Positions 5,425-6,939 of a DNA stretch of 6,939 nucleotides are shown one piece after another. How positions within the stretch are numbered: the first letter of the stretch is position 1; every line of letters begins with the position of its first letter. Position numbers and translations under genes: made by a program. The notes below the pieces were generated by a model. The model saw only the letters and a program-made list of their open reading frames with translations, ran no database searches and had not been told where the DNA came from. Origin of the DNA: Deltaproteobacteria bacterium (lineage in GTDB: Bacteria; Desulfobacterota; DSM-4660; Desulfatiglandales; B25-G16); NCBI GenBank assembly GCA_003646935.1, contig QMLW01000096.1, positions 1 to 6,939 on the forward strand, read 5' to 3'.

Positions 5425-5459
5425 TCGTCTAATATAGAAAGGACCCAGAAAGGTCGCCC

Positions 5460-5993
5460 ATGGATGATGAGACAAGTACGTTCGGCGAACTGGTTGAAAG
5501 GCATCAGAAAAGGGTTTTTCAGGTAGCCCTGAGTATTCTTGGTGATAAGGAGGAAGCCCTTGACATTACCCAGGATGTATTTATCAAGGCCTACAAGGCG
5601 TATAAGGATTTTCGACACGATGCCTCGACGGAGACGTGGCTCATCAGGATCACTATCAACAGGGTCCGAGACCATCTACGGGGTGAGAAACTGAAAAGAC
5701 TTCTCTTTTCAAGGCCGGGAAAAACCTTCGATAACCAGATCGAAACAATTGCTGACAGGGCGCCATCGCCCCTTGATAAGGTCAGCGGAAATCAACTTCG
5801 AGCCGCCTTAAGGACATTCCAAAGAGGACTTAGAGGACGACAGAGGGAGGTCTTTGCATTGAGATTCGGTAGCGGATACACGATTAGGGAGATAGCTGAG
5901 TTGACCGGCATGAGCAAAAGCTCGGTAAAAACCCATCTGTATCGTGCCTTGGCCAGGGCCCAAAAACAGGTCTCGGAATGGAGCACGCCATGA
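5460..5993 (+). CDS. ECF-type RNA polymerase sigma factor (sigma-70 family, RpoE/SigW-like)
   Basis: A 177-residue alternative sigma factor that should direct RNA polymerase to a stress regulon while free of its anti-sigma partner. The sigma-2 domain spans about 8-74. It contains the polymerase-binding helix EEALDITQDVFIKAYKAY (31-48) and the -10 recognition/melting segment with TETWLIRITINRVRDHLR (57-74). A linker (75-110) leads to the sigma-4 domain (about 112-171). There LRGRQREVFALRF is followed by the helix-turn-helix GYTIREIAELTGMSKSSVKTHLYRALARA (139-167), which reads the -35. Region 3 is absent, as is normal for ECF factors. AAAGG lies six bases before the ATG. Its stop overlaps the anti-sigma start (ATGA, 5990-5993), the classic arrangement. 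A CGTCTAA resembling ECF -10 elements occurs at 5426-5432, but no well-spaced GGAAC box precedes it, so autoregulation is not shown. Confidence 0.95.
   Translation: MDDETSTFGELVERHQKRVFQVALSILGDKEEALDITQDVFIKAYKAYKDFRHDASTETWLIRITINRVRDHLRGEKLKRLLFSRPGKTFDNQIETIADRAPSPLDKVSGNQLRAALRTFQRGLRGRQREVFALRFGSGYTIREIAELTGMSKSSVKTHLYRALARAQKQVSEWSTP
5980..5983 (+). promoter_or_regulatory. Ribosome binding site that decides the anti-sigma start
   Basis: GGAG lies six bases before the ATG at 5990, whose codon overlaps the sigma stop as ATGA. The earlier in-frame ATG at 5978 has no comparable site, because this GGAG lies inside it. The start at 5990 is therefore preferred. Confidence 0.6.
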
Positions 5994-6547
5994 CCAATAC
6001 CCATTTGAGCGATAGAGATATGTATACATTTCTTATTGAACCGGAAAACCTCGCAGACCATCAACAGATGCACCTCAGGCAATGCGAGGATTGCCGAACA
6101 CGATTCAACCGTATACGGGAGTTTACGACAACGTTCCAAAGTCACATAGATGAAGCCCATGTGGATTGGAACATACAGAAGGCCAAGATCCTCTCGGCTG
6201 CCTCACAAACCCAAACGCCCATATTGAGATGGCGGTTTGCAATGGCTATTATGGTATCATGTCTCGTGATCGTTTCCGCACTCTTCTTGAGACATGCCTT
6301 TATTCAAAAAGAATCTGTTTCTAAAATCGATGAAACAGTGGACCCGGGTGCCATTTGGATCGTCACTGAGGAGATGGGAAAAACCGAACTCCCTCAGGAC
6401 ATCCTCATCCTCGGGGAGTGGGAGAGGGAGAATTTCACGCAATTTTTGAACTTCTTTACACCAATAGAGGAGGTATACGATGAAGAAAAGAATAGTCTTT
6501 ACCATGGCATTCACAATAATGATAGCCACCGTTCTGTTGTTGTCTGA
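5990..6547 (+). CDS. Membrane anti-sigma factor with ZAS-type zinc motif
   Basis: A 185-residue single-pass protein expected to hold the preceding ECF sigma factor inactive at the inner membrane. The cytoplasmic N-terminal part contains H28-x3-C32-x2-C35 (HLRQCEDC), the signature of zinc-associated anti-sigma (ZAS/zf-HC2) domains. One membrane segment follows at about 83-100 (FAMAIMVSCLVIVSALFL), giving an N-in, C-out topology with a periplasmic domain of about 80 residues. That domain has no motif I recognise but contains an aromatic-rich stretch (WERENFTQFLNFF). An upstream ATG at 5978 would add four residues; the ATGA overlap and GGAG favour 5990. The last 22 codons are shared, in another frame, with the start of the next gene, a long 68-base overlap. 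Either the tail is dispensable or the reading frame has shifted near the end. Confidence 0.86.
   Translation: MTNTHLSDRDMYTFLIEPENLADHQQMHLRQCEDCRTRFNRIREFTTTFQSHIDEAHVDWNIQKAKILSAASQTQTPILRWRFAMAIMVSCLVIVSALFLRHAFIQKESVSKIDETVDPGAIWIVTEEMGKTELPQDILILGEWERENFTQFLNFFTPIEEVYDEEKNSLYHGIHNNDSHRSVVV
6468..6473 (+). promoter_or_regulatory. AGGAGG ribosome binding site of the LTxxQ protein gene, inside the anti-sigma gene
   Basis: A perfect AGGAGG (within AGAGGAGG, 6466-6473) sits six bases before ATG 6480. It shows that the third gene begins inside the anti-sigma frame and can be translated independently and strongly. Confidence 0.8.
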
Positions 6548-6939
6548 TGTATTCGCCTTTCACGCTCCCTTAATAGGCGGGAAATGGTGGCAGCGACCGG
6601 CAGTCAAGGAAACACTGCAGCTCACCCCTGACCAGACGAGCGAGATAAACGCGATCTGGACGGAATACAAGAAATGCATCATCGACCTGAAAGGCGATCT
6701 CGAAAAGGCCTACCTGGATCTGGAAAACCTCATGGATCAGCCCGAGCTTAACAAAGAGAATGCATACACGTTAGCGCATAGGATTGCAGAACTTCAGGCG
6801 AGTCAAGCTGAGGCACGGATCAAGATGGCCATCGACATTCGGGGAGAACTCTCAGTTGAACAATTTGAAAGGCTCAAGACCCTCAGAAGGGAATTCTCGA
6901 AAAAATTCAGGGAAAAGAGGCCGCAGGGGGACCGAAGAG
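6480..6939 (+). CDS. CpxP/Spy/ZraP-like periplasmic LTxxQ protein (runs off right edge)
   Basis: At least 153 residues, open at the window end. A Sec signal peptide is plain: MKKR, a hydrophobic core (residues 5-21) and VFA at 24-26, with likely cleavage after A26. The mature protein is almost wholly helical and carries the two family signatures, LTPDQ at 48-52 and the variant LSVEQ at 124-128, separated by long charged helices. This is the arrangement of CpxP, Spy and ZraP, periplasmic chaperones and metal or envelope-stress sensors that form cupped dimers. A basic tail (KKFREKRPQGDRR) follows the second motif, so the gene is probably near its end. The expected metal ligands are not obvious, as histidines are few (H28, H100). 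The position directly after an ECF sigma and its anti-sigma suggests a signal input or a target-type protein in the same circuit, as in Cnr-like metal sensing. The role is inferred, the family is clear. Confidence 0.87.
   Translation, partial: MKKRIVFTMAFTIMIATVLLLSDVFAFHAPLIGGKWWQRPAVKETLQLTPDQTSEINAIWTEYKKCIIDLKGDLEKAYLDLENLMDQPELNKENAYTLAHRIAELQASQAEARIKMAIDIRGELSVEQFERLKTLRREFSKKFREKRPQGDRR

Larger units (their letters stand above)
4887..5459. other. 573-base region between vapC and the sigma factor gene
   Basis: No established gene lies here. It holds two GTTTAC-type palindromes (5039-5064 and 5074-5090), a promoter-like TTGGAT/TATAAT pair (5234-5263), a doubtful small membrane ORF (5277-5407), and a set of competing hairpins just before the sigma gene (5359-5424). 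The part at 4887-5035 shows only a short stem, CAGAT-CTCC-ATCTG (4896-4909), without a T-run. The reading frames at 4976-5179 (plus) and 4969-5202 (minus) resemble no family I know, and they overlap the palindromes, so I regard them as chance. Decayed sequence between two transfer units is possible. Confidence 0.5.

Noticed and set aside
5396..5432. An autoregulatory ECF promoter just before the sigma gene (GGGGAAAT ... CGTCTAA)
   Set aside because: The CGTCTAA is a fair ECF -10 match, but the nearest GGAAA lies about 23 bases upstream instead of 16-17 and lacks the AAC core.
5978..5989. ATG at 5978 as the start of the anti-sigma factor
   Set aside because: The GGAG that would serve as ribosome site lies after it and is correctly spaced for the ATG at 5990, which also forms the ATGA overlap.
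1..6939. tRNA or rRNA genes, CRISPR arrays, insertion sequences, attachment sites
   Set aside because: I saw no cloverleaf, regularly spaced repeats, transposase motifs or terminal inverted repeats with target duplications.

Overview
The window holds nine convincing genes and no RNA gene, insertion sequence or CRISPR array that I can see. Base composition is balanced. The gene set (a 3-hydroxybutyryl-CoA dehydrogenase, a leucine dehydrogenase-type enzyme, a VapBC pair, and an ECF sigma factor with a zinc-finger anti-sigma factor and an LTxxQ periplasmic protein) fits a Gram-negative bacterium. A member of the Desulfobacterota (former Deltaproteobacteria) that uses amino acids or fatty acids is my best guess. 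The lineage is inferred from gene content and style only.

Layout. Bases 1-2556 carry three genes in tandem on the minus strand. From right to left these are a class I SAM-dependent methyltransferase (2556-1927), a predicted SdiA-regulated/YjiK-like beta-propeller lipoprotein (1616-762), and the first 216 codons of a 3-hydroxybutyryl-CoA dehydrogenase that runs off the left edge. The 310-base gap between the first two is rich in short palindromes and repeats. A 440-base divergent gap follows, and then everything reads on the plus strand: a leucine dehydrogenase family enzyme (2997-4040), a vapB/phd-like antitoxin and vapC PIN toxin with their own near-consensus promoter and palindromic operator (4074-4886), a 573-base gap with palindromes and one doubtful small membrane ORF, and finally an ECF sigma / anti-sigma / CpxP-Spy-like cassette (5460 to the right edge).

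How the genes work together. The two dehydrogenases both belong to amino-acid or acyl-CoA catabolism, but they are on opposite strands and separated, so a shared pathway is only a suggestion. The toxin-antitoxin pair is a self-contained unit with an ATGA overlap and an operator built from GGCTATT repeats. The last three genes are a tightly coupled regulatory module. The sigma factor and the membrane anti-sigma factor overlap by ATGA. The anti-sigma gene overlaps the LTxxQ gene by 68 bases, and the LTxxQ gene has its own strong ribosome binding site. The probable logic is that a periplasmic metal or misfolded-protein signal is read through the LTxxQ protein and anti-sigma factor to release the sigma factor, similar in principle to the Cnr/Zra/Cpx systems.

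Nothing here is clearly a new system. The points most worth a second look are the architecture and long overlap of the sigma cassette, its structured leader with a small membrane ORF, and the repeated operator-like palindromes upstream of it.
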